This document shows, piece by piece, positions 1 through 7,860 of a stretch of 64,000 nt of DNA. The DNA is from Bacteroidaceae bacterium HV4-6-C5C (lineage in GTDB: Bacteria; Bacteroidota; Bacteroidia; Bacteroidales; Bacteroidaceae). The DNA lies in NCBI GenBank assembly GCA_007896885.1, contig VOIU01000019.1, positions 1 to 64,000 of the forward strand. The letters are read 5' to 3'. The notes under the pieces are model-generated. The model had not been told where the DNA came from and made no database searches. It saw only the letters and a program-made list of their open reading frames with translations. The first letter of the stretch is position 1. The number at the start of each line of letters is the position of its first letter. A program made the translations under genes and the position numbers.

Positions 1-443
1 TCAGGCAGCACCCTGTCGGTAATGGCGCTGATTGTATCGGCTGAAACCCGATTACCCAGGTTCTCCTCCATCCAGTCACTTATCTCCCGTGTACTGTTGC
101 CCAAGGCGTATAAGCCGATGATGCGGTCGGAAACACTGTCCGCCAAAATACGCTCACGTTTTTTTATGAACTCGGGCTCGAATCGCGAATCCCGGTCGCG
201 AGGCGTGTGTACGGTTACTTCGCCCATCCCGGTTTGAACCTGTTTGCTCGTGTAACCGTTGCGACGATTGCCCAATGAGCGTTCTTCTGAATCCATATGG
301 GCGTCCATTTCTCCTTCCAGAGCGGCATTAAGGAGTTTCTCCAACAGGGGAGCAAAAGCTCCGCCTTTGCCTAATAACGGTTTGCCGGATTTTAATTGTT
401 CCAGCGCTAAGGCTTCCATGGCCTTGTAATCAAAATTTTCCAT
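1..443 (-). CDS. IS256-family (mutator) transposase, 5' part only
   Basis: The minus-strand reading frame starts at the ATG at 443 and is open to the left edge, so about the first 147 residues are present and the rest lies outside the window. It opens MENFDYKAMEALALEQLKSG and contains the family N-terminal features LLNAALEGEMDAHM, NRRNGYTSK and TPRDRDSRFEP, followed by KRERILADSVSDRIIGLYA. These are the conserved helical DNA-binding region and start of the catalytic domain of IS256-type DDE transposases, which move the element by cut or copy and paste. The catalytic DDE residues would be beyond the edge. It lies beyond the 3' end of the mobile-element operon, so it is probably an insertion sequence that landed inside the larger element. 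Family assignment is firm; integrity is unknown. Confidence 0.88.
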   Translation of the reverse strand, partial: MENFDYKAMEALALEQLKSGKPLLGKGGAFAPLLEKLLNAALEGEMDAHMDSEERSLGNRRNGYTSKQVQTGMGEVTVHTPRDRDSRFEPEFIKKRERILADSVSDRIIGLYALGNSTREISDWMEENLGNRVSADTISAITDRVLP

Positions 444-484
444 AAAGCTAATTTCTGTGTAAATGTAATATTTTTTTTACTTCA

Positions 485-511
485 TTTGACACAGTTTAGT
501 TTACAGTCTCA
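485..511. repeat. Probable terminal inverted repeat of the IS256-like element
   Basis: Read on the minus strand this stretch is GAGACTGTAAACTAAACTGT followed by GTCAAA, just upstream of the transposase start. GTGTCAAA-type ends at this distance from the gene are typical of IS256-family termini. The partner end is outside the window, so the exact boundary and the target duplication cannot be confirmed. Confidence 0.45.
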
Positions 512-518
512 TAATAAA

Positions 519-552
519 TCAGGATAAAACCTGTTTTTATCCTGACATTTTA
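519..552 (-). terminator. Hairpin terminator at the end of the element operon
   Basis: TCAGGATAAAA at 519-529 pairs perfectly with TTTTATCCTGA at 535-545. On the minus strand the stem is followed by a T-rich run (TTTATTAT). It lies about 90 bases beyond the stop of the DUF3873 gene and immediately before the IS end, so it would end the minus-strand operon. A second perfect 11-bp inverted repeat (566-576 with 600-610) and a GGGCGA/TCGCCC stem (611-626) lie between it and the gene, so the 3' untranslated region is strongly folded. Confidence 0.5.
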
Positions 553-635
553 ACAACGGCTTTTTGTTACTTTTTCTCCCGTCATTTGTAGGAGTCATGG
601 AAAAAGTAACGGGCGAAAAATCGCCCGCCCTTGTG

Positions 636-848
636 TTATCTCTGCTTTTTTGAAAGCCATTTATCCCGTTCTTTTCGGCATTGCACCAATGATTTGGCGA
701 CCGTAGAGAACAGTTCTCCGTCTGTGTGGCGGTAGTCGTATTGGTAATATTCCGTACCTCTGAATGCTCCTGCTATAAAGGTAGTGTAGTTCTCTTTGCC
801 TTGCTCACATACGGAGCAACCGTTCTTGTTGATTGAATTTGTTTTCAT
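636..848 (-). CDS. DUF3873 family small protein
   Basis: This 70-residue protein has the conserved DUF3873 pattern: a short N-terminal strand with NKNGCSVCEQGKENYTTF, then YYQYDYRHTDGELFSTVA and a basic C-terminal helix CRKERDKWL. Two cysteines three residues apart near the N-terminus could bind metal, but that is only inference. The family is found almost only in Bacteroidetes conjugative elements and has no known function. The start at 848 is 3 bases downstream of the stop of the 160-residue gene, so the two are co-transcribed and probably translationally coupled. Confidence 0.8.
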   Translation of the reverse strand: MKTNSINKNGCSVCEQGKENYTTFIAGAFRGTEYYQYDYRHTDGELFSTVAKSLVQCRKERDKWLSKKQR

Positions 849-850
849 TG

Positions 851-1333
851 CTACTTAGTTATGTGTTGATAATCTTTAATATAATCCTGTTTTTCAAGCC
901 ACTCTATTATGTTCTCCATATTGTATTCGGAGGTAATGATTGCCGTATCTCTCGAAAATTGAGTAAAACGGCTACTTTCGTAGTTATCTATCCACTCTTT
1001 GAGGTTTACCGCTCCCCAAGTGCTGTAATTCTGTGCAAACATTCGGTCAATCTCGGCTATCTCTTTGTTGAACTCGACCACGATAGTTTGATATTTGTCG
1101 TCAATGATTTCAAGGTGATGCAATGAGCCGAACTCATCATGAAGGCGTGCGGAACTCCAATCGCTTTTGTAAGTGTGATTACCCCATCTATGTGGGTTAT
1201 CGAAACGCACTTTAACTTCTGCTGTGTACTCAGTTATCTTAATTTCTTCGATAACGCCTGTTACCATTAAGCCTGTAAAAATGCTTTTACAACGCTTGCC
1301 TATAATGCTATCGTTTACTTCTGTTGTTTTCAT
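851..1333 (-). CDS. Conserved mobile-element protein of unknown function
   Basis: A 160-residue, mildly acidic soluble protein with no signal peptide or membrane segment. The first 50 residues look like a small beta-barrel (GKRCKSIFTGLMVTGVIEEI, then EVKVRFDNPHRWG), possibly SH3-like; the remainder is predominantly helical. I do not recognise a named family. It sits in a tight minus-strand run between the PcfJ-like gene and the DUF3873 gene, a context seen in Bacteroides conjugative elements, so a role in element maintenance or transfer is the most that can be inferred. Confidence 0.7.
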   Translation of the reverse strand: MKTTEVNDSIIGKRCKSIFTGLMVTGVIEEIKITEYTAEVKVRFDNPHRWGNHTYKSDWSSARLHDEFGSLHHLEIIDDKYQTIVVEFNKEIAEIDRMFAQNYSTWGAVNLKEWIDNYESSRFTQFSRDTAIITSEYNMENIIEWLEKQDYIKDYQHITK

Positions 1334-1379
1334 GTCTATTTGAATTTTGTGGGCAGATTACTCTGCCCTGTTTTATAAA

Positions 1380-2672
1380 TTATGCTGCTAATCGTTGTTC
1401 TATGAGTGGCATATTGTTATTTACAAGTGAAAGTATCTGACTATGGTGTTCGCTGTTCTTGTTGCATAATCCCCTGCATTGGATAACTTTCAGTTTGGAA
1501 ATAGATACCTCTATGGTTTCAATGCGTTTACCGTCAATGGTTGCCGAAAGGATAAGGGAATCTTCTTTGGTCGAATAGCCACCTACACAATGGTGCATCG
1601 CTTGTCCCTCTGCTACTATCTCCTGTACGCTTTCAAGTACACGGACACTGATACGCCCATCGGAAAATATAAGTCCGAAAAACTTGGCTTTAATCGCCCT
1701 AAATTCGGCTTCTTTTTCAAATTGCTTTTCCAACTCCGCTTGTGCATCAGCTTTGGCTTGCTTCAACATATATCGGTCATGCTCGGCTTTGAGGTCTGTC
1801 GGGCATACATATTTGTCATTATAGAGGTCTTTGCCGAAGAACCGGAGAAAGTCTATATAGTCGCACCACATCGTTGCATCGTTGATTTTGTAGCCGTTTC
1901 GGATGCAGATGCGGACGGATTGCCAATACTTGTCGATATTCTTCCAACCGCTGTCCATGATGCGTTTTAATAGCTTGGTGTACCCTGCTTTCATCAGTGT
2001 TTCGGCTCGGCTGTCAGTCAACAGGGTGCGGAACAGGTCTAACGGCTTTTGTCCGTATAATCCCTTTTTGTAGCCTGTTCTTTTCAGTTCGGGGATTAGC
2101 TTCATTCGGGGGTAAACCACGCCTGTAAATATTTTGTCATATACATTTATGTAAAACTTGTTATTGCTGTTTTCGCTACGCAATTCCAAATCAGTATGGA
2201 ATATCCACGCATCATAGTAACAAGTACCCATTGTCTGACGGAGTTTTGCGAATGTGCAATGTTTACCATTGGGAGCAATCCACCGTTGCATAACTTCTGA
2301 ATAGTCGTACTTGGGCGTTTCTCCGAGCTTTACCGAACAGAATAGCATTACAGAGCGTAATACCTGATAACCTGCATGGGCGGTTACTACCGTCATGTAG
2401 TAACGGGTGCTGAATGTTCGTTTCTTGGTGGTTTCTACCTTTAGTTTGGTATTACAGTTCGGACAGTTGCAATCCGTTAGGGTGGCAACCAAATATCCTA
2501 CTCCCTGCCACGAATGACCGCATTTAGTACAGGTTATTACTCCTTTATCAGTTCTGCGCCCGATATGGTCGATACCATTTTCATAGCCCCACTCAATCTG
2601 TTCTTTCGTGAGTTTCGGCAGGGTTTTACTCGCTTCTACTACTTGTTTTTGGAATTTATTCTTCGCTTTCAT
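1380..2672 (-). CDS. PcfJ-like protein
   Basis: The frame can open at 2693, but the ATG at 2672 (MKAKNKFQKQ) is preferred because it follows the stop of the upstream PcfK-like gene at 2683 instead of overlapping it; the product is then 430 residues. Near the N-terminus two cysteine pairs, CTKCGHSW and CNCPNCNTKL, form a likely zinc ribbon. The C-terminal part has the PcfJ signature GQAMHHCVGGY and the later CRGLCNKNSEHH. PcfJ proteins are named from the enterococcal pCF10 transfer region and are frequent in Bacteroidetes conjugative elements next to PcfK; their biochemical role is not established. The zinc ribbon suggests nucleic-acid contact, which is inference. Confidence 0.85.
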   Translation of the reverse strand: MKAKNKFQKQVVEASKTLPKLTKEQIEWGYENGIDHIGRRTDKGVITCTKCGHSWQGVGYLVATLTDCNCPNCNTKLKVETTKKRTFSTRYYMTVVTAHAGYQVLRSVMLFCSVKLGETPKYDYSEVMQRWIAPNGKHCTFAKLRQTMGTCYYDAWIFHTDLELRSENSNNKFYINVYDKIFTGVVYPRMKLIPELKRTGYKKGLYGQKPLDLFRTLLTDSRAETLMKAGYTKLLKRIMDSGWKNIDKYWQSVRICIRNGYKINDATMWCDYIDFLRFFGKDLYNDKYVCPTDLKAEHDRYMLKQAKADAQAELEKQFEKEAEFRAIKAKFFGLIFSDGRISVRVLESVQEIVAEGQAMHHCVGGYSTKEDSLILSATIDGKRIETIEVSISKLKVIQCRGLCNKNSEHHSQILSLVNNNMPLIEQRLAA

Positions 2673-2682
2673 AGGATAATAC

Positions 2683-3093
2683 TTAAAAATCAAACAAAGA
2701 TGGTTGGGGATTTAATACTACTTTCTTGCTCTTTTTGACTGGCTGTGTTATCTTCCTGTATGCTTCGTCCTGTTCCTTTTGTATAGCATCTCGGCGAGCC
2801 TGTTCCTTTTCTTCTTCAGTCAGTTCTACTACATGGTTTACAACTACATTAGCGTTTATTTGCTTACCGATTTCGATATTATCTTCATCATAATAATTTA
2901 CCGCCATTGAATAGATTTCATCGTCTGCAAAACCATTGCAACCGCTTTTCTGTACAGTATTGAGAATATAAGTAACACAATCGTCAATATTCTTTTCGGG
3001 TTTGCTGTATTGGAATGAGAACAATACATCTGTTTCGGCTCTCTTATCTAAGTATGCCTTTATTGTATCTTTGAAATGATTTGATGCTTTCAT
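2683..3093 (-). CDS. PcfK-like protein
   Basis: A 136-residue protein starting MKASNHFKDTIKAYLD. It has the PcfK-like pattern of a short helical N-terminus, the segment IDDCVTYILNTVQKSGCNGF ahead of DDEIYSMAVNYYDED, and a lysine-rich C-terminus ending NPQPSLFDF. The terminal SLFDF resembles the short hydrophobic tips many DNA-processing proteins use to dock on a clamp or partner, but that is speculative. It directly precedes the PcfJ-like gene, the standard pairing in conjugative elements. Function within transfer is not known. Confidence 0.82.
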   Translation of the reverse strand: MKASNHFKDTIKAYLDKRAETDVLFSFQYSKPEKNIDDCVTYILNTVQKSGCNGFADDEIYSMAVNYYDEDNIEIGKQINANVVVNHVVELTEEEKEQARRDAIQKEQDEAYRKITQPVKKSKKVVLNPQPSLFDF

Positions 3094-3139
3094 ACTTTTG
3101 GGTGTTGTGGGGCAGAAAGGCTCTGCCCCGTGTTACTAC

Positions 3140-4132
3140 TTAATCTAATCCGAAATAATAGGCTAAACGTTGCTCTTGTGATTTAGGAAAAATCCAACCT
3201 GCCAACTTCTTACCGTTGAATGTCAATCGGCTGTTGAAGCGTCCGCCCATTGCTTTGAGTTCGTCTTTGATTGACTTGGTATCTCCGAATACCGCTACCG
3301 CTTTTGTTGAATATTCCACCAATGTACAGCCGTTTTTTCCTGCTCCTGTTGGGTTGCTTGGGGGTGTTGAATTTGGTTTGCTGATATGTATGTTATCTTC
3401 ATTCCCTGCGGTATAGGCAAATTCTTCTATTGTATTTTCCCTTTTGTAAATAGGCGTTTTTTCGATGATCCAACCGCTGTACTTACTTTCGCCTAAGTAG
3501 TAGCCGTCTCCCATGCTGTACTTTTCCCGATGCTCGTAATCCTCGTTAAATTCGGCTAAATAGGCGGTTTCCTCAAAGTTGGGCGCGTGTTTACGCATTT
3601 CGGAAAAGATGTCCCTTTTGTGGGTTGAAAAGCCTAAAATAACGGTACGTTGTACGCTACTTGCGTAATAGTCTGTTTGGCTGTCGCTTTCATTTTGTTT
3701 CAATCGAGCCACGATAACCGCCTGAGCGTTTTCGGGAAAAATGGCAATCATGCGTAAACGTCCGATTTTCTTAACTTCCTCTACCCGTACTTTTTCTTTT
3801 TCGGCTTCTTCCTGCTCCGCTTTCTTCTTTTGCTGTGCTTCCTGAAGAAGTATTGCCACCTCGAAGCTGTCCATATATTGAGGATTTTCGCTGTCGTAGT
3901 AGTAACCGATACCGAATTTTTCTTTCAATGGTCTGATAATGTCGGCTGTCTGATAGTCCTTTGTGCGAAGATTAACCAACTTGTAATGCAGTCCCCAATC
4001 ATTTTTAACAATGTCGTACACTACATATCTGTCATAACTGTAACCCTCCATTTGGATGATTTCGTTTACTTCAACTACCTGTTTACTTCTGTCTATGCTC
4101 TTGTTTGCACCTAATAAAAATACTGTACTCAT
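3140..4132 (-). CDS. Element protein with C-terminal GDTK...GWIFPKS domain
   Basis: A 330-residue soluble protein of Bacteroidetes conjugative elements with three parts. Residues 1-90 form a mixed beta/alpha region (KQVVEVNEIIQMEGYSYDRY). About 95-125 is a charged, glutamine/glutamate/lysine-rich stretch likely to be coiled coil. From about 265 to the end is a compact domain, LVEYSTKAVAVFGDTKSI then LKAMGGRFN and LAGWIFPKSQEQ. I recall that last pattern from other Bacteroides element proteins and from proteins of giant DNA viruses. No catalytic motif is visible. It heads the run ending in PcfK/PcfJ, so a DNA-processing or anti-restriction type role is possible but unsupported. Confidence 0.75.
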   Translation of the reverse strand: MSTVFLLGANKSIDRSKQVVEVNEIIQMEGYSYDRYVVYDIVKNDWGLHYKLVNLRTKDYQTADIIRPLKEKFGIGYYYDSENPQYMDSFEVAILLQEAQQKKKAEQEEAEKEKVRVEEVKKIGRLRMIAIFPENAQAVIVARLKQNESDSQTDYYASSVQRTVILGFSTHKRDIFSEMRKHAPNFEETAYLAEFNEDYEHREKYSMGDGYYLGESKYSGWIIEKTPIYKRENTIEEFAYTAGNEDNIHISKPNSTPPSNPTGAGKNGCTLVEYSTKAVAVFGDTKSIKDELKAMGGRFNSRLTFNGKKLAGWIFPKSQEQRLAYYFGLD

Positions 4133-4151
4133 AACTCTAAATTTTAAGGGA

Positions 4152-4388
4152 TTATAAAAAGGTCAGCAGAATGAAAAGAAAGAGGATTATAGCCCCAAAA
4201 CCTACCAACACGGAGAGGATAGCCCGAAGTATGGGAAAGAATAAATACAGGCCAACTAAAGCCCAAATAAACCCTGTTCCCCACACGCAGAATCCCAAAA
4301 CCACCAAAACGATTTTTACAACCAATTTTATGCTAATTGGAAGGTAGATTGTCGGTCGTTGTTTCCTATTTTTTACTATACTTCTCAT
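4152..4388 (-). CDS. Small two-helix membrane protein
   Basis: A 78-residue protein with a basic N-terminus (MRSIVKNRKQR), then two strongly hydrophobic stretches at about residues 21-45 (LVVKIVLVVLGFCVWG) and 47-77, the second made almost entirely of Leu, Ile, Val and Phe. It is an inner-membrane protein with no enzymatic motif. It is the first gene of the right-hand part of the element operon, about 20 bases upstream of the 330-residue gene. Similar tiny membrane proteins are common in conjugative elements; whether this one acts in transfer, exclusion or stress is unknown. Confidence 0.7.
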   Translation of the reverse strand: MRSIVKNRKQRPTIYLPISIKLVVKIVLVVLGFCVWGTGFIWALVGLYLFFPILRAILSVLVGFGAIILFLFILLTFL

Positions 4389-4743
4389 AATTTCTGACTT
4401 TTTTTTTCTGCCGTATCGGAGCCGGTGAGTTGTGATCGAGTTTCAGGGGCTATCGGAAAGTAGTGTTTAGCCGAAGACAAGTTTTTTGGGAATAAATACG
4501 CTCGCCCGAAAACATGAGGGAAAGAGGAAGATTTTTCACAAAACCGACAGGCTCGAACTTGCAAGCGGCGTGAAGAACACGGAAATACTTTCGCCACTGT
4601 AACCGATTACAATTAGCCGCTTTAGTATAAGTAGCTAATAGAGGAAGAAATTATGAGGAGAGAAGTGTAGTAAAAAGAAAAATTGATTGATATACTTTGC
4701 GTTTGCTTAAAACGCAGACTTTCCCCATAGAAAGGAAAGCCAT
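4389..4743. other. Long leader region without a convincing gene
   Basis: About 355 bases between the small membrane protein and the terminator of the lipoprotein gene. On the minus strand it would be the 5' leader of the operon. A GTG-started 70-codon frame (4597 to 4385) ends in an ATGA overlap with the next gene, but its composition (many Ser, Arg and Pro, no family) does not look protein-like. The region includes a CGGCTCCGATACGGCAG segment followed by nine A residues just ahead of the gene. I see no known riboswitch. Confidence 0.4.
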
Positions 4744-4783
4744 AAAAAAAGCCCGTATCACTTTTTTTGAGATACAGGCTTGC
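4744..4783 (-). terminator. Terminator of the lipoprotein gene
   Basis: On the minus strand AGCCTGTATC pairs with GATACGGGCT (one G-U) around an A-rich loop, followed by seven T residues. It starts 22 bases past the lipoprotein stop, so it is a textbook intrinsic terminator separating that gene from the operon to its left. Confidence 0.75.
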
Positions 4784-4804
4784 TTTGAGTTAATGAGATA
4801 TTTT

Positions 4805-5332
4805 TTATTTCGCTTTTGTTTTATCATAGCATTTACTACCGTCAGGAGATAAGTAGAAATCAAATGTTTCAGCGACGGAACGTCCTTTCGCTTCTACTGA
4901 ATATTTACATCTTACGAGTACAGCAAGAACGTCATTTGCACTCCGCTTATCATAACCATTCAGATTGTCGGGAGAAGCATTTTTAAGTGAATCAATACGG
5001 GTATCCATTCGTGCGATATTAGCCGTGTATTCATCAATGTCGGCTTGTTTCTTTGCTTTCGACAGCAGTTCCTTGCTCATATCTTTAGCCAGTTCAAGCC
5101 GCTTGACAAAAAGGTCGTTGTCTTTCCGGTACTCTTCGGTAATATAGGCGATACTATCGGCAACGGTTATCGTTCCATGTTCCGCCAGTTCCTCAATCTT
5201 AAAATTGAAGTCGGTAGCCGATTTGCCTTTCAACAAATAATCAGTAATGGTTTGTCCATACTTTTTACCGGATGAGTTTGAGCCGCAAGAAACCATTAAC
5301 AGGGCGACCAATACATAAACTACATTTTTCAT
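4805..5332 (-). CDS. Lipoprotein with helical coiled-coil body
   Basis: 175 residues. The N-terminus MKNVVYVLVALLMVSCGSNS is a short lipoprotein signal with the lipid-accepting cysteine at residue 16, so the mature protein is anchored to an envelope membrane. Residues about 60-125 are rich in Glu, Lys, Ala and Asp with heptad-like spacing (ELAKDMSKELLSKAKKQADI), suggesting a coiled coil. The C-terminus (AETFDFYLSPDGSKCYDK) contains a second cysteine. No known family recognised. It has its own terminator and sits between the integrase-side genes and the transfer-side genes, so it is cargo or accessory rather than clearly part of the transfer machine. Confidence 0.7.
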   Translation of the reverse strand: MKNVVYVLVALLMVSCGSNSSGKKYGQTITDYLLKGKSATDFNFKIEELAEHGTITVADSIAYITEEYRKDNDLFVKRLELAKDMSKELLSKAKKQADIDEYTANIARMDTRIDSLKNASPDNLNGYDKRSANDVLAVLVRCKYSVEAKGRSVAETFDFYLSPDGSKCYDKTKAK

Positions 5333-5357
5333 CTTTGAATATATTTATACGTTTGAA

Positions 5358-5777
5358 TTAATTTAATATTATGGCAGGGAGTTTTGATGATAAGTTATAT
5401 ATAATCAATACTTCTGCTTCTCTTTTGGGTTTCGTCCGGGTATATTCGGTCAGAGCTTTCATTACCCACTCCCGAAAAACCCGTGCTTCATAGGACGCAA
5501 TACGATAACTGACAAAAATCAGTGCTTCAAGATTGTATTCCGTTACTTCGCACTGGCGACCATTGTTCTCGGATTTGTGTATCCGGGTTACGTCTTCCTC
5601 CCGCAATATGTCCGATTTGAATATAGCCTGAAGGTTATTCCCGACCGAGCTTACAAAGACGTTTAGCAAGTCAGCTATCTCATGCTTTGTCATCCAAAGG
5701 GTGCAATTTACGAGTTTCGCTTCAACAGTTAGCTGATTATCACGATTTTCTTTTATTCTTATATATCCTCGTTCCAT
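5358..5777 (-). CDS. RhuM-family N-terminal fragment protein
   Basis: The open frame begins at 5804; the start at 5777 (MERGYIRIKENRDN) follows the ORF6N gene stop by 4 bases and is preferred, though 5792 is also possible. About residues 10-120 match the N-terminal part of RhuM proteins: a TLWMTKHEIADLLNVF helix-turn-helix-like segment, YNLEALIFVSYRI, and EARVFREWVMKALTEY. Full RhuM proteins are usually more than twice this length; after TEYTR the sequence departs into a short tail, so this is either a minimal version or a truncated gene. The family is linked to mobile DNA; the virulence name is historical and function is not established. Confidence 0.65.
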   Translation of the reverse strand: MERGYIRIKENRDNQLTVEAKLVNCTLWMTKHEIADLLNVFVSSVGNNLQAIFKSDILREEDVTRIHKSENNGRQCEVTEYNLEALIFVSYRIASYEARVFREWVMKALTEYTRTKPKREAEVLIIYNLSSKLPAIILN

Positions 5778-5781
5778 AATC

Positions 5782-6312
5782 TTATTCTTCATCTTGTTTA
5801 ACATTAAAGCCTATACGTTTGCGGGGTTTATTCTCTAATTCCTTTTGGGAAGCCAGTTCTGTGAGCGCTTGGTAAATATCGCTAAACTGCATATTGGTTT
5901 CTATCATAAAATCCTCCAATTTACGATTTATGTCGGCATATCCCAGTGCATATTGGCGTAAAGCAACAAAAGCCCTCATTATAGAAATGTTTACTTGAAT
6001 TGCTTTCTTACTTTTCAATACGGATGAAAGCATGGCTACTCCGAGTTCCGGGAACGCCATTATTAATGAAGAGCCGACGTTGTATCCGGGGGGTATCACA
6101 TTTTGTGACACCCCTAATTTGATTGCTGCATCGCTTTCTTCCCGTGTCAGTTCAAACATAAAGTCAGGCTCCGGAAACCTGTGAATATTGCGTTTAACGG
6201 CTTGTTTCAATGCCCTTGTTTCGGTTTCATACAACTTTGCAAGGTCATAATCAAGCATGACACGCATACCTCTGATATCGTATATCTTATTTTGAATGAT
6301 TTGTAATTCCAT
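5782..6312 (-). CDS. ORF6N domain DNA-binding protein
   Basis: 176 residues. The first 90 carry the ORF6N signature: IYDIRGMRVMLDYDLAKLYE, ALKQAVKRNIHRFPEPDFMF and later PELGVAMLSSVLKS. ORF6N is a phage- and element-borne DNA-binding domain related in context to KilA-N and Bro proteins and often thought to act as a regulator or antirepressor. The C-terminal third is helical and charged (NRKLEDFMIETNMQFSDIYQ). It lies 11 bases downstream of the integrase stop, and the RhuM-like gene follows at once, so the three are probably one transcript; control of element excision or repression is a plausible inference. Confidence 0.85.
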   Translation of the reverse strand: MELQIIQNKIYDIRGMRVMLDYDLAKLYETETRALKQAVKRNIHRFPEPDFMFELTREESDAAIKLGVSQNVIPPGYNVGSSLIMAFPELGVAMLSSVLKSKKAIQVNISIMRAFVALRQYALGYADINRKLEDFMIETNMQFSDIYQALTELASQKELENKPRKRIGFNVKQDEE

Positions 6313-6323
6313 AATTATATCTT

Positions 6324-7763
6324 TTATTGATTAACTGCTAGTTTCATCATAGGTTTGAAAGAAAGGGATTCTTCTTGTTCAAATGTATTTGACCAAAGAG
6401 AAGATTTTTCTTCCTCTGAAAGGCTGTGCCACATTACAGATATTCGTTTCACCCTTTCAGGATCATTCGATAACGTTTGTGGCAGATTAAATAAAGCCAT
6501 CTTTTCGCCTAAAGAAAGACACTCAAATAGTTTATCCAGTTTGGAATTAGACTTAACTCTTTTATCTTCCAATTTTTCAGCAAAAGAAGCCATATCCGTA
6601 CTAACTTTAACATCGGTTACTCTCGCATATATCTGGGTGGTTTTAATATTCGTATGCCCTAACATCTTCGATACACTTTCAATAGATACGCCTTTTGTAA
6701 GCGTAAGGGTTGCAAATGTATGTCTTGCAAGATGATAGCTTAAATTTTTATCAATTCCACAGACTGTCCCGATTTCCTTCAAGTATTCATTCATCTTTTG
6801 ATTGCTCATAACCGGAAGCACCTTTTCATCTGGCAATTTACCCGAATATTTTTCTATGATTTGCTTAGGAGTATCAAGTAAGGGAACATTATAATTAACT
6901 CCCGTTTTTTCCCGTTTGCCGATAATCCACAATCCGTCGTCAAAAGAAGTGCGAATATTGGACTGGCGTAGATTCTTAACATCAATATAAGCAAGTCCGG
7001 TGAAGCAACTGAAAATAAATATATCTCTTACTCGTTCAAGACGTTCAGTAGCAAATTTCTTTCGCATAATTATGTCAATTTCCTGCTGTGTTAGATAGCC
7101 ACGATCGGTTTTCTTAAATCGTATCTTGAAATTGGCAAATGGATCAATATGTATCCAACCGTTATTTTTTGCCATGATAATAATTGTACGAAAACGTTGT
7201 AGGAATTTAGCAGTAGTATTTTGCTTGCAATTGCAGGAAGTCATCAGGTAAATCTCAAAGTTATGGAGAAACATGTGATTTACTTCTTTCAAAGAAATAT
7301 CCGATACATTATAATACTCCTTAATGAAGTCTGCCATACGCTTGCGAGCAACTTCATACTTTTGAAATGTTTCTTTAGATTTACTTATACCAACTAATTT
7401 TTTTACATCATCATTATGTCGTTGAAAAAGTTCGAGCACAGTTTGGTGTTTTACTTCAGTGCCTAAAAAGATATTCTTAACTCTTTCGGCATTTACGTTG
7501 TTTTCCTTTGTCTGTAATTCGTGATACACGTTATGAATACTTGTTTTTATAGTATTCAATAAGGCATTAACTTCAACAGCTTTGTTTGATTTGCCGATAG
7601 CGATTCCGGTTTTTGCATCCCAAATATCGGGATTGACATTTGCTTTAGTGTTGAAGCGACTTGGTTCTCCGTCGATAGTGATTCGACACATGATTGGATA
7701 AGTGCCGTCTGCTCTTTTTTTGTCTTTCTTTACATAGAAAAGAATGCGAAATGTACTTCTCAT
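6324..7763 (-). CDS. Tyrosine recombinase (integrase)
   Basis: 479 residues from the ATG at 7763 (MRSTFRILFYVKKDKKRADG), the standard N-terminus of Bacteroidetes integrases; an upstream ATG at 7823 only adds unrelated residues. Domains in order are an arm-type DNA-binding N-terminus (1-90), a SAM-like core-binding domain (about 110-210) and the catalytic domain (about 225-400). Visible catalytic features are HLARHTFATL (H..R), MLGHTNIKTTQIYARV (H and the nucleophilic Tyr) and a Lys-containing IGKREKTG hairpin. The first catalytic arginine position reads FTGLAYIDVKNL, without Arg. Next to a tRNA-Asp 3' end, it presumably integrates and excises this element. Confidence 0.93.
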   Translation of the reverse strand: MRSTFRILFYVKKDKKRADGTYPIMCRITIDGEPSRFNTKANVNPDIWDAKTGIAIGKSNKAVEVNALLNTIKTSIHNVYHELQTKENNVNAERVKNIFLGTEVKHQTVLELFQRHNDDVKKLVGISKSKETFQKYEVARKRMADFIKEYYNVSDISLKEVNHMFLHNFEIYLMTSCNCKQNTTAKFLQRFRTIIIMAKNNGWIHIDPFANFKIRFKKTDRGYLTQQEIDIIMRKKFATERLERVRDIFIFSCFTGLAYIDVKNLRQSNIRTSFDDGLWIIGKREKTGVNYNVPLLDTPKQIIEKYSGKLPDEKVLPVMSNQKMNEYLKEIGTVCGIDKNLSYHLARHTFATLTLTKGVSIESVSKMLGHTNIKTTQIYARVTDVKVSTDMASFAEKLEDKRVKSNSKLDKLFECLSLGEKMALFNLPQTLSNDPERVKRISVMWHSLSEEEKSSLWSNTFEQEESLSFKPMMKLAVNQ

Positions 7764-7860
7764 AAACTCATTTTTTAATGTTACAAAATTACTGTGAACT
7801 ATCTCAAAATGAACTTTATGCACTGTGCCAAATCAGGACAACTCCCTGCCAATTTTGACC

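Noticed and set aside
4385..4597. 70-codon minus-strand frame ending in an ATGA overlap
   Set aside because: No family resemblance, Ser/Arg/Cys-rich composition, GTG start without a clear ribosome site. Kept as a leader observation only.
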